A DNA stretch of 18,501 nucleotides from an uncultured Lachnospiraceae bacterium (GCA_910586405.1 CAJUII010000051.1:5119-23619), one strand, 5' to 3'. Positions 1 to 7,003 are shown, counted from the first letter of the stretch. The notes: generated by a model not told the origin, from the sequence alone. Made by a program: numbers and translations.

Positions 1-138
1 AAGGTCGTACCGATTGATAAGCTGAGTGTCGTCATCACACTGGTGCTTGGATTTGTCTTTCTGCGTGAGCAGGTGAGCTTCAAATCGCTGATTGGGTGTA
101 TCCTGATTGGCGCGGGAACACTGGTGATGGTGCTGTAA
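1..138 (+). CDS. EamA/DMT-family permease, C-terminal fragment
   Basis: Only the last 45 codons and the TAA stop are inside the window; the gene starts upstream. The visible peptide begins KVVPIDKLSVVITLVLGFVF and ends in a second hydrophobic stretch, ILIGAGTLVMVL. The phrase PIDKLSVV followed by a hydrophobic helix, a short charged turn (LREQ) and a final helix is typical of the last two membrane segments of small EamA (drug/metabolite transporter) proteins. Members of this family are inner-membrane permeases for small metabolites, and the substrate cannot be told from this fragment. A 90 bp gap separates it from dnaE, with no terminator that I can see. The family call is moderately secure and the specific function is unknown. 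Confidence 0.7.
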   Translation, partial: KVVPIDKLSVVITLVLGFVFLREQVSFKSLIGCILIGAGTLVMVL

Positions 139-228
139 AGCAGGATATCAAGGCAGGACGCAGAAGAACAATATCAAAGTGAGAACGACCTGATCGAAAC
201 AAAATACATCTGAAAAAAGGAGGAAACA

Positions 229-3200
229 ATGGCATTTACACATTTGCATGTGCATACGGAGTACAGTCTGCTTGACGGCTCCAACAAGATTAAAGAATAT
301 GTCAAGCGCGTCAAAGAGCTTGGCATGGACAGTGCGGCAATCACAGACCACGGCGTGATGTACGGCGTGATTGACTTCTATAAAGAAGCGAAGGCAAACG
401 GCGTCAAGCCGATTCTCGGGTGCGAGGTTTATGTCGCGCCCAATTCGCGTTTTGACAAGGAAGTCGGCGGCGGGGAGGAGCGCTATCATCATTTGGTGCT
501 GCTGGCAGAGAATAACGAGGGCTATGCCAATTTGATGAAAATTGTGAGCAAGGGATTTACGGAAGGATATTATTATAAGCCGCGTGTGGACATGGAAGTC
601 CTTGAACAGTTTCATGAGGGAATTATTGCACTCTCCGCGTGCCTTGCGGGCGAGGTACCAAGACTGCTCACAAAAGGGCTGTATGAGGAGGCAAAAAAGA
701 CTGCGCTCAAATACGAAAACTGTTTTGGCAAGGGCAACTATTTTTTCGAGCTGCAAGATCATGGGATTCCCGCGCAGCGCACAGTCAACACGGCGCTGCT
801 GCGATTGAGTAAGGAGTTGGATATACCGCTTGTGGCGACGAACGATATCCACTATACCTATGCGGAGGACGAGAAATCGCATGATATCCTGCTTTGTATC
901 CAGACCGCGAAAAAGGTTTCTGACGAGGACCGTATGCGCTACGAAGGGGGACAGTACTATGTCAAGAGTGAGCTGGAAATGCGCGGGCTGTTTCCCTATG
1001 CGCAGCAGGCGATTGACAATACGGCGATGATTGCCGACCGCTGCAATGTCGAGATCGAATTTGGCGTGACAAAACTGCCGAAATTCGAGGTGCCAGCAGG
1101 ATATGATTCATGGAGTTATCTCAACAAGCTCTGCGCAGATGGCTTAGAGGAGCGCTATCCTGAGGATAATGGAACGATCAAGGAAAAGCTTGGCTATGAG
1201 TTGAATGTCATTCAGAATATGGGCTATGTCGATTATTTTCTGATCGTCTGGGATTTTATCAACTGGGCGAGAGAGCATGACATTCCAGTGGGACCGGGGC
1301 GCGGCTCGGCAGCAGGCAGCATCGTATCGTACTGCCTTCATATTACAAATATTGACCCTATCCGCTACAGCCTGCTGTTTGAGCGTTTTCTAAATCCCGA
1401 ACGAGTCTCCATGCCCGATATTGATATTGATTTCTGCTATGAGCGCAGGCAGGAGGTCATCGACTATGTGAGTGAGAAATACGGGCATGACAAGGTAGTG
1501 CAGATTGTGACCTTCGGTACGATGGCGGCAAAGGGTGTGATCCGCGATGTCGGGCGCGCACTGGATCTTCCGTATAATTATGTGGACGGGATTGCCAAGA
1601 TGATACCAAATGAAAACAATGCGCCAGTCAGTATCACGCGCGCGCTGGAGATGAACCCGGAGTTTCGGGCGATGTACAAACAGGATGAGCAGGTGCAGTA
1701 TTTGATTGATATGTGCAAAAGACTAGAGGGCCTGCCGCGCCATACCTCCATGCATGCGGCGGGCGTCGTGATCTGTCAAAAACCCGCAGACGAGTTTGTC
1801 CCACTGTCGCGCGGAAGTGACGGCGCCATCACAACACAGTTTACCATGACCACGATCGAAGAGCTGGGATTATTAAAGATGGATTTCTTGGGCCTGCGCA
1901 CCCTGACCGTGATCAAGGACGCGGTGGACAATGTCGAGAAAACAACAGGCGTGCACATTGATGTCGATGCCATTGACTATGATGATAAAAAGGTGTTGAT
2001 GTCCCTCGGAACGGGAAAGACAGACGGCGTATTCCAGCTTGAAAGTCAGGGTATGAAGAACTTTATGAAAGAGCTAAAGCCGCAGAATCTTGAGGATGTG
2101 ATCGCAGGCATCTCGCTCTACCGCCCGGGTCCGATGGACTTTATCCCGGCATATATCCGCGGGAAAAATAACCACAGCGCAGTCACCTATGCCTGCCCGC
2201 AGCTAGAGCCGATTCTTGCGCCCACCTATGGCTGTATCGTCTATCAGGAGCAGGTTATGCAGATTGTGCGCGACCTTGGCGGATATACGCTGGGGCGCAG
2301 CGACTTGGTGCGCCGTGCGATGAGCAAGAAAAAGGCGTATGTCATGGAGCAGGAGCGCAAAAATTTTGTGCATGGCAATGCCGAGGAGGGTGTGCCGGGC
2401 TGTGTGGCTTGCGGCATCTCAGAGACAGTGGCAGATCACATTTATGGGACGATGATGGATTTTGCAAAGTATGCATTTAACAAGTCCCATGCGGCATGCT
2501 ATGCGGTGGTCGCGTATCAGACCGCGTATTTAAAATATTATTATCCAGTGGAGTTTATGGCGGCGCTGCTCACGTCGGTGATTGATAATGCGGCCAAAGT
2601 GTCGGAGTATATTATGGTCTGCAAAAATATGGGAATACAAATCCTGCCGCCGGACATCAATGAAGGGGAATGTGGATTTTCCGTTTCAGACGGTGCGATT
2701 CGTTACGCGCTCAATGCGATTAAGAGCGTCGGTAAGTCGGTCATTGACCAAATCACAACAGAGCGGAATGCCCATGGAAAGTATCAGGATTTAAAGGATT
2801 TCATAGAGCGCACACAGAATATTGAAATCAATAAGCGCGCCATTGAGAATTTTATCAAAGCAGGTGCGTTTGACAGCTTCGGCGCGACCAGAAAGCAGTT
2901 GATGAGCGTCTACGCGCAGATTCTTGACAGTGTCGTGCACAGCAAGCGCGGTGTGACAGCGGGGCAGATGTCGTTGTTTGACATTGTCTCAGAGGAGGAC
3001 AAAAAAGAACTTGAGATTCCGCTGCCCAATGTCGGGGAGTACGAGAAGGAGCTTCTGCTCAGCTTTGAGAAGGAGGTGCTGGGGTTCTATGTCAGCGGAC
3101 ATCCAATGCAGGAATATCAGACTTTGTGGGAAAAGCGTATCACCGCAAAGACCTCGGACTTTCATCTGGACGAGGAGACTGGGCAGACCCATGTGGAGGA

Positions 3201-3687
3201 CAATGCAAGCGCAGTGATCGGCGGCATGATCATGGACAAAAAGATTAAATATACCAAGCAGGACAAGATCATGGCGTTTCTCACGCTGGAAGATTTGGTG
3301 GGCAGTGTGGAGATTGTCGTGTTCCCAAATGCCTATGAAAAATATTCCTCGAAAATATTGGAGGAAAATAAGGTGTTTGTCGAAGGCAGAGTGAAGGTAG
3401 AGGACGAGCGCGACGGCAAATTAATCTGTGAGCGCATCACTGCATTTGATGAGATTCCAAGGAAGGTGTGGCTCAAGTTCCAAGATATGAATACCTATCT
3501 TGGCAAGGAGTCCGCGCTGTTTGATGCCATCTACGAATCAGAGGGCATTGATACAGTCAACATATATATAGAAGAAACGCGTCAAAAAAAGACCCTGCCG
3601 CCCAACCGAAACATCAAGGCAGACAGCGCTATGCTTGACAGGCTTCGGGATTTGTTTGGCGATGAAAATGTGAAAGTCGTGTGCTGA
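229..3687 (+). CDS. dnaE: DNA polymerase III alpha subunit DnaE
   Basis: Replicative C-family DNA polymerase catalytic subunit of 1152 aa, the usual DnaE length. The start ATG has a strong AAGGAGG at 217-223, 5 nt upstream. The N-terminal PHP domain keeps its metal-binding pattern: H7 and H9 (HLHVHT), D16, H41 (TDHG), E66 (GCEVY), H87/H88, a Cys in SACLAGE, and D/H in ATNDIHY. The palm carries the catalytic acidic residues in PDIDIDF (D397, D399) and in KMDFLGL (D552). MMDFAKYAFNKSHAACYAVV is the conserved finger segment. The tandem HhH region follows (about 800-900), then an OB fold near residues 1000-1080 (VIGGMIMDKKIKYTKQDK onward). No PolC-type inserted DEDD exonuclease is present. The intact PHP site is compatible with proofreading, but that is inference. 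In Firmicutes with PolC, DnaE extends primers and shares lagging-strand synthesis. Confidence 0.97.
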   Translation: MAFTHLHVHTEYSLLDGSNKIKEYVKRVKELGMDSAAITDHGVMYGVIDFYKEAKANGVKPILGCEVYVAPNSRFDKEVGGGEERYHHLVLLAENNEGYANLMKIVSKGFTEGYYYKPRVDMEVLEQFHEGIIALSACLAGEVPRLLTKGLYEEAKKTALKYENCFGKGNYFFELQDHGIPAQRTVNTALLRLSKELDIPLVATNDIHYTYAEDEKSHDILLCIQTAKKVSDEDRMRYEGGQYYVKSELEMRGLFPYAQQAIDNTAMIADRCNVEIEFGVTKLPKFEVPAGYDSWSYLNKLCADGLEERYPEDNGTIKEKLGYELNVIQNMGYVDYFLIVWDFINWAREHDIPVGPGRGSAAGSIVSYCLHITNIDPIRYSLLFERFLNPERVSMPDIDIDFCYERRQEVIDYVSEKYGHDKVVQIVTFGTMAAKGVIRDVGRALDLPYNYVDGIAKMIPNENNAPVSITRALEMNPEFRAMYKQDEQVQYLIDMCKRLEGLPRHTSMHAAGVVICQKPADEFVPLSRGSDGAITTQFTMTTIEELGLLKMDFLGLRTLTVIKDAVDNVEKTTGVHIDVDAIDYDDKKVLMSLGTGKTDGVFQLESQGMKNFMKELKPQNLEDVIAGISLYRPGPMDFIPAYIRGKNNHSAVTYACPQLEPILAPTYGCIVYQEQVMQIVRDLGGYTLGRSDLVRRAMSKKKAYVMEQERKNFVHGNAEEGVPGCVACGISETVADHIYGTMMDFAKYAFNKSHAACYAVVAYQTAYLKYYYPVEFMAALLTSVIDNAAKVSEYIMVCKNMGIQILPPDINEGECGFSVSDGAIRYALNAIKSVGKSVIDQITTERNAHGKYQDLKDFIERTQNIEINKRAIENFIKAGAFDSFGATRKQLMSVYAQILDSVVHSKRGVTAGQMSLFDIVSEEDKKELEIPLPNVGEYEKELLLSFEKEVLGFYVSGHPMQEYQTLWEKRITAKTSDFHLDEETGQTHVEDNASAVIGGMIMDKKIKYTKQDKIMAFLTLEDLVGSVEIVVFPNAYEKYSSKILEENKVFVEGRVKVEDERDGKLICERITAFDEIPRKVWLKFQDMNTYLGKESALFDAIYESEGIDTVNIYIEETRQKKTLPPNRNIKADSAMLDRLRDLFGDENVKVVC

Positions 3688-3721
3688 GCACAAAAAATGG
3701 TTAAAAATTTATCAATAAATA

Positions 3722-3750
3722 TTGTAATATATGAAAAAAAGGTTTAAAAT
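3722..3750 (+). promoter_or_regulatory. Sigma-A promoter for pfkA
   Basis: TTGTAA (3722-3727), a 17 bp spacer and TAAAAT (3745-3750) form a good housekeeping promoter 35 bp after the dnaE stop. The predicted start near 3757 gives a 5' leader of about 210 nt before pfkA. Read by eye; no transcript data. Confidence 0.65.
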
Positions 3751-3756
3751 ATTTAT

Positions 3757-3958
3757 GATTACGCGGGGATACTTTCGCGGATAATACTGATTATAGAAAG
3801 CATAGGACTTCAAAGTTTTATAGCAGACGGTGCTGTCTGCCATAATCGATGCAAACGACCGCATAAGGAATTATCCGCTTTGCGGTATGCAGTCGGTGCG
3901 GGTAAACACAGCGATAGGCTGCGTTTGCGATATAACATATTTTAATGGAATGAAATAT
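3757..3958 (+). promoter_or_regulatory. Structured 5' leader of pfkA (candidate cis-regulatory RNA)
   Basis: This gene-free leader is rich in inverted repeats. CGCGGGG pairs with TTTCGCG (3762-3779, with G-U pairs). GCAGAC/GTCTGC forms a perfect hairpin (3823-3840). A compact multibranch domain spans 3851-3928. Its outer stem is GCAAACG (3851-3857) with CGTTTGC (3922-3928). One arm pairs GAC-x-GCATA (3857-3865) with TATGC-x-GTC (3886-3894) and is capped by CCGC-TTT-GCGG. A second arm is CAGC-GATAG-GCTG (3909-3921). The AGGAGG ribosome site is 30 nt further on. There is no U-tract terminator, so any control would act on translation or mRNA stability. I could not match it to a riboswitch class I know, and ligand and function are unknown. 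Confidence 0.5.
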
Positions 3959-3971
3959 AGGAGGTATAATG

Positions 3972-4946
3972 ATGTCTAGGGAAATCAAGACGATAGGTGT
4001 ATTGACTAGCGGAGGGGATGCACCAGGAATGAACGCGGCAATCCGTGCGGTGGTGAGGAAGGCTCTGACAAACAATGTAAAGGTGAAGGGAATCAAACGT
4101 GGCTACATGGGGCTGATCAATGAGGAAATCATTGATATGGAAGCGTTCAGCGTGGCGGATATCATTCAGAAGGGCGGAACGATTCTCGGTACGGCGAGAT
4201 GTCTTGAATTTAAGGAAGAAAATATACAGCAGATGGCTACTGAAATCTGCCATAAGCATGGGATTGACGGACTGGTCGTGATTGGCGGTGACGGTTCATA
4301 CAGAGGTGCGCAGGGACTTGCCAGACATGGCATTAATACAGTTGGTGTGCCAGGTACGATTGATCTCGACATTGCGTGTACGGAGTATACGATAGGTTTC
4401 GATACAGCGATCAATACAGCGATGGAGGCGATTGATAAGGTAAGAGATACTTCTTCTTCTCATGAGCGGTGTTCGATCATTGAGGTTATGGGCAGACACG
4501 CAGGGTATATCGCACTCTGGACAGGCGTTGCGAATGGTGCGGAAGATATTCTTCTTCCCGAGAAATACAATTACGATGAGCAGGAGCTGATCAACAATAT
4601 TGTCAGAAGCAGAAAGAAAGGAAAGACGCATCATATCATCATCAATGCAGAGGGCATCGGTCACTCTACATCCATGGCAAAACGAATCGAGGCAGCGACG
4701 GGAATTGAGACAAGGGCGACGATTCTTGGCTACATGCAGCGCGGCGGCAATCCGACCTGTAAGGACAGATTCTATGCATCCATTATGGGCGCATATGCAG
4801 CAGATATTCTCTGTGATGGCAAGTCCAACAGAGTCGTAGCGTACAAGCATGGTTCTTTCGTCGATTATGATATTGAGGAAGCACTCAATATGAAAAAGGG
4901 AATCGATGAGTACCAGTATGATATCTGTCGGAAGCTGTCGAGTTAA
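3972..4946 (+). CDS. pfkA: ATP-dependent 6-phosphofructokinase
   Basis: Catalyses fructose-6-phosphate plus ATP to fructose-1,6-bisphosphate, the committed step of glycolysis. The protein is 324 aa, normal for bacterial PfkA. Two in-frame ATGs lie side by side (3969 and 3972); AGGAGG at 3959-3964 sits 7 nt before the second and only 4 nt before the first, so I prefer 3972. The N-terminus has TIGVLTSGGDAPGMNAAIRA. IGGDGSYRGA has Gly at residue 108 and PGTIDLD has Gly at 128, the two positions that separate ATP-using from pyrophosphate-using enzymes, so ATP is predicted. MGRHAGYIALW and GAEDILLPE follow as expected. One oddity is that the usual GTIDND motif reads GTIDLD (Leu132 in place of Asn), while the flanking Asp131 and Asp133 are kept. 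The gene appears monocistronic, with its own promoter and structured leader. Confidence 0.96.
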   Translation: MSREIKTIGVLTSGGDAPGMNAAIRAVVRKALTNNVKVKGIKRGYMGLINEEIIDMEAFSVADIIQKGGTILGTARCLEFKEENIQQMATEICHKHGIDGLVVIGGDGSYRGAQGLARHGINTVGVPGTIDLDIACTEYTIGFDTAINTAMEAIDKVRDTSSSHERCSIIEVMGRHAGYIALWTGVANGAEDILLPEKYNYDEQELINNIVRSRKKGKTHHIIINAEGIGHSTSMAKRIEAATGIETRATILGYMQRGGNPTCKDRFYASIMGAYAADILCDGKSNRVVAYKHGSFVDYDIEEALNMKKGIDEYQYDICRKLSS

Positions 4947-4947
4947 G

Positions 4948-4976
4948 TTGAACAATAGTATAACATTCGTTATAAT
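4948..4976 (+). promoter_or_regulatory. Sigma-A promoter for the small toxin-like gene
   Basis: TTGAAC (4948-4953), exactly 17 bp, then a perfect TATAAT (4971-4976). It starts one base after the pfkA stop codon. The predicted start near 4983 gives a 5' untranslated region of about 76 nt before the 26-residue ORF at 5059 and a message of about 190 nt to the terminator at 5174. Confidence 0.75.
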
Positions 4977-5022
4977 ATACAGATATAATTGAATAGGAAG
5001 ATGGATGCGATTTTCTGAATGG

Positions 5023-5053
5023 ATTGCCCTCTAGTATTACGAAGAAGGGTGAT
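5023..5053 (+). promoter_or_regulatory. Hairpin sequestering the toxin ribosome binding site
   Basis: ATTGCCCT (5023-5030) can pair over all eight positions (two G-U wobbles) with AGGGTGAT (5046-5053), which contains the only purine-rich ribosome site for the ATG at 5059. The loop is 15 nt. Occlusion of the ribosome site in the primary transcript is a known property of several type I toxin mRNAs; its operation here is inferred from sequence only. Confidence 0.5.
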
Positions 5054-5058
5054 GCCCG

Positions 5059-5139
5059 ATGAATACAGTAGAAGTGCTGACGCTTTTATTAGTAATTCTC
5101 TCGGCGTTGTCTTATTTAGAGGAACATAAAAAGAAATAG
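5059..5139 (+). CDS. Small hydrophobic membrane peptide, putative holin-like type I toxin
   Basis: A 26-residue ORF starting MNTVEVLTLLLVILSALSYL and ending in the charged tail EEHKKK. It has a short polar N-terminus, one membrane-spanning helix (about residues 5-20) and a basic C-terminus. This is the plan of the putative holin-like toxin family (Hol_Tox) and of TxpA/BsrG-type toxins. The ribosome site AAGGGTG ends 8 nt before the ATG. A consensus promoter lies 76 nt before it, a terminator begins at the stop codon, and an oppositely directed promoter lies downstream. Members of such families insert in the membrane and depolarise or lyse the cell when unrepressed. Family assignment rests on size, hydropathy and locus layout, not on a search. 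An alternative is a small stress or regulatory membrane peptide without toxicity. Confidence 0.7.
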   Translation: MNTVEVLTLLLVILSALSYLEEHKKK

Positions 5140-5225
5140 CATCCCACTCGCCCAAAGTTAGATGCTGTTTTTTTAAACAATATTCAACTGAGGGGAATCG
5201 GAAAATCTATTCCGAATCCCTTTCT
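5128..5225 (-). ncRNA. Candidate antisense antitoxin RNA
   Basis: From the minus-strand promoter at 5232-5260 a transcript would start near 5225 and stop near 5128, about 98 nt. Read 5' to 3' it has a stem-loop made of the inverted repeat at 5192-5221 (12 positions, one A-A mismatch, 6 nt loop). An unpaired linker follows, then the hairpin GATGCT/AGCATC (5138-5166) with TTTCTTTTT as a terminator. It is fully complementary to the last codons and 3' untranslated region of the toxin message. This matches antitoxins of the RatA/SR4 kind, which overlap the toxin mRNA at its 3' end. No protein is encoded. Inferred from sequence only. Confidence 0.5.
5138..5174 (+). terminator. Bidirectional intrinsic terminator between toxin and antisense RNA
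   Basis: AGCATC (5138-5143) and GATGCT (5161-5166) form a stem with a 17 nt loop, followed by GTTTTTTT on the plus strand. On the minus strand the same stem is followed by TTTCTTTTT. It overlaps the toxin stop codon and would end both the toxin mRNA and the opposing RNA. Confidence 0.65.
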
Positions 5226-5231
5226 AATTCG

Positions 5232-5260
5232 ATTATATATCGGCCACTTGCGAAATGCAA
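5232..5260 (-). promoter_or_regulatory. Minus-strand promoter for antisense RNA
   Basis: On the minus strand TTGCAT (5260-5255), exactly 17 bp, then perfect TATAAT (5237-5232). The -35 keeps only the TTG core. No minus-strand protein gene follows, so the expected product is an untranslated RNA directed at the toxin gene. Confidence 0.5.
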
Positions 5261-5270
5261 GTGGTCTTTT
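5242..5270 (+). terminator. Intrinsic terminator upstream of ktrB
   Basis: GGCCACTTGC (5242-5251) pairs over 10 positions (one G-U) with GCAAGTGGTC (5257-5266), around the loop GAAAT and followed by TTTT. It is the strongest hairpin of the pfkA-ktrB gap and would insulate ktrB from read-through. It overlaps the minus-strand promoter region. Confidence 0.6.
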
Positions 5271-5289
5271 ACATTATTTGGTAATACTA

Positions 5290-5317
5290 TTGTTTTATAC
5301 GGCAAAAGTGATATAAT
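5290..5317 (+). promoter_or_regulatory. Promoter for ktrB/trkH
   Basis: TTGTTT (5290-5295), 16 bp, TATAAT (5312-5317), with an extended -10 TG at 5309-5310. The predicted start near 5324 leaves a leader of only about 43 nt, too short for a ydaO-type c-di-AMP riboswitch such as precedes many ktr genes. Confidence 0.6.
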
Positions 5318-5366
5318 TAACTTTGGTTTGTTAAATAAAGGAAATAAAGGTAAAGGATAAAATATC

Positions 5367-6725
5367 ATGGCATATGAAATTAGTAATAAGCAGCCCAAAG
5401 CCAGAAAGTCCACCACGAGACTGATCGCATTTGGGTTTGCAATGATCATTCTGACAGGAACGCTTCTGTTAACGCTTCCCTTCGCGAATAAGTCTGGTCA
5501 TGGGAATTTGTTCAATTCCCTTTTTACGGCGACTTCTGCGACCTGTGTCACAGGGCTTGTCGTCGCAGATACGTACCAAAATTGGACCACATTTGGACAG
5601 CTAGTCATACTTTGTCTGATTCAGGTTGGCGGTCTGGGATTTATGACCATTGGCGCATACATTTCTGTGATTCTCAAGAAGCGGATTGGTTTGCAGGAGC
5701 GGGAGCAGTTACAGGAGAGTGTGAATACACTTGAAATAGCAGGTGTTGTTCGATTGGTCAAAAGGATTGTACAGGGGGCGCTTTGTATTGAGCTTATAGG
5801 TGCAGTACTGCTGGCAGTTCGCTTCATACCGCGATTTGGTGTGCTAAAGGGAATTTATTTCTCACTGTTTCATGCAGTATCAGCGTTTTGTAATGGCGGT
5901 TTTGATTTGATGGGCACCGAGGAGGCATATTCTTCACTGGTCGCTTATGAGGGAGATATCCTGGTCAATCTCGTGATTGTCTCTTTGATTCTTGTGGGGG
6001 GCATCGGATTTATTGTGTGGGATGATGTGGCGCGGAATAAGTGGCATTTCAAGCGTTATTTATTACACAGTAAAATTGTGCTCACTGTAACCTTTTGGTT
6101 GACAGTGGTTGGTACAGTATTGTTTCTGCTCACGGAAAATAATGCCGCCTTTGCGGGGATGAGTCCGCTAGAGAAGGTTCTGGGGGCATTGTTTTCTGCT
6201 GTCACGCCAAGAACAGCAGGCTTCAACTCCGTCGATACGGCAGCACTGTCAAATTCCGGCAAATTAATAACAATGGTTATGATGTTTATTGGCGGCAGTC
6301 CTGGCTCCACAGCGGGCGGTGTCAAGACGACCTCTATGATCGTACTGTTATTTTATGCGGGAGCGATGGTGCTCAATAAAGAGGACATCAATCTGTTTGG
6401 CAGGCGTTTGACCGATGAGGTGGTCAAGAAGGCAAATGCAGTTGTGATTATCAATGCGACATTGACGATTATAGCGACTGTTATTATTATGGCATTGCAA
6501 CCGTTATTGAATTTTGAGGATGTATTGTTTGAAGTGCTTTCTGCGATTGGAACCGTTGGCATGACCGTTGGCATCACAAGGGATTTAAATATGATAGCAC
6601 GCGTTATAATAATAGTATTGATGTATTGCGGACGTTTGGGCAGTCTGTCCTTTGCGCTGGTGTTTGCGCAGAAGAACACCTCGACGCCGATGCGTCAGCC
6701 ACAGGAAAAAATTATTGTGGGCTAA
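5367..6725 (+). CDS. ktrB: KtrB/TrkH-family potassium channel subunit
   Basis: Membrane subunit of a Ktr/Trk potassium uptake system, 452 aa, close to the usual KtrB length. It has the four P-loop filter segments of the superfamily: TSATCVTGL (about 56-64), SAFCNGGFDL (about 172-181), TPRTAGFNS (about 281-289) and AIGTVGMTVGIT (about 392-403). Each is flanked by hydrophobic helices. GSPGSTAGGVKTT is the conserved intramembrane loop after the third repeat. A modest ribosome site (AAAGGA, 5352-5357) precedes the ATG. The regulatory partner ktrA/trkA follows downstream, but 278 bp of repetitive DNA lies between them, unusual for a pair that is often adjacent. TrkH and KtrB are hard to separate by eye; length favours KtrB. 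Confidence 0.92.
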   Translation: MAYEISNKQPKARKSTTRLIAFGFAMIILTGTLLLTLPFANKSGHGNLFNSLFTATSATCVTGLVVADTYQNWTTFGQLVILCLIQVGGLGFMTIGAYISVILKKRIGLQEREQLQESVNTLEIAGVVRLVKRIVQGALCIELIGAVLLAVRFIPRFGVLKGIYFSLFHAVSAFCNGGFDLMGTEEAYSSLVAYEGDILVNLVIVSLILVGGIGFIVWDDVARNKWHFKRYLLHSKIVLTVTFWLTVVGTVLFLLTENNAAFAGMSPLEKVLGALFSAVTPRTAGFNSVDTAALSNSGKLITMVMMFIGGSPGSTAGGVKTTSMIVLLFYAGAMVLNKEDINLFGRRLTDEVVKKANAVVIINATLTIIATVIIMALQPLLNFEDVLFEVLSAIGTVGMTVGITRDLNMIARVIIIVLMYCGRLGSLSFALVFAQKNTSTPMRQPQEKIIVG

Positions 6726-6745
6726 AAAATGTAATCAGAGAATCA

Positions 6746-6960
6746 TAGAATAAAGAACTGTGAATAAAGAATTGTGAAAAGAACTGTGAATAAAAAACTG
6801 TAGAGTACAGAACTGTGAGTAAAGAACTGTAGAGCAAAGAACTGTGAGTAAAAAAATGTAGAGTACAGAACTGTGAACAGGAGAACTGTGAATAAAGAAT
6901 TATAGAGTAAAGAATTGTAAATGAGAGAACTGTAAAAGAACTGTGGAATGAACAAATGTA
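6746..6960 (+). repeat. Degenerate tandem repeat field, unit 14-15 bp
   Basis: About 15 diverged copies of a unit like AAAGAACTGTGAATA fill the ktrB-ktrA gap. The conserved ACTG/ATTG core recurs at spacings of 14, 12, 14, 15, 14, 15, 14, 15, 15, 14, 15, 15, 11 and 15 bp. In the centre the alternating 14 and 15 bp units form three copies of a 29 bp higher-order unit, starting at 6797, 6826 and 6855 (ACTGTAGAG... then ACTGTGAGT...). The tract is A-rich on the plus strand with almost no C. No gene on either strand is credible here. Function is unknown. Confidence 0.85.
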
Positions 6961-7003
6961 AACAAGAAAAAGTATTTTTAATGGAAAGAGGAGAGTTTTA
7001 GCT

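Noticed and set aside
148..882. Minus-strand frame of 244 codons opposite the dnaE start
   Set aside because: Coding shadow of the PHP domain of dnaE; no ribosome site or recognisable motif.
3757..3958. Known riboswitch (purine, c-di-GMP, TPP, ZTP, fluoride) ahead of pfkA
   Set aside because: None of the conserved core sequences of these classes could be found in the leader.
5019..5129. 36-codon frame overlapping the toxin ORF in another frame (MDCPLVLRRR...)
   Set aside because: It has no ribosome site and a hydrophilic, random-looking product. The 26-codon frame has the promoter, ribosome site and terminator spacing.
6743..6955. Minus-strand frame of 70 codons in the ktrB-ktrA gap
   Set aside because: Low-complexity Phe/Leu/Tyr/Ser peptide produced by the tandem repeat; no initiation signals.
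6746..6960. CRISPR array
   Set aside because: Units are 14-15 bp, contiguous and degenerate, without unique spacers, and no cas genes are near.
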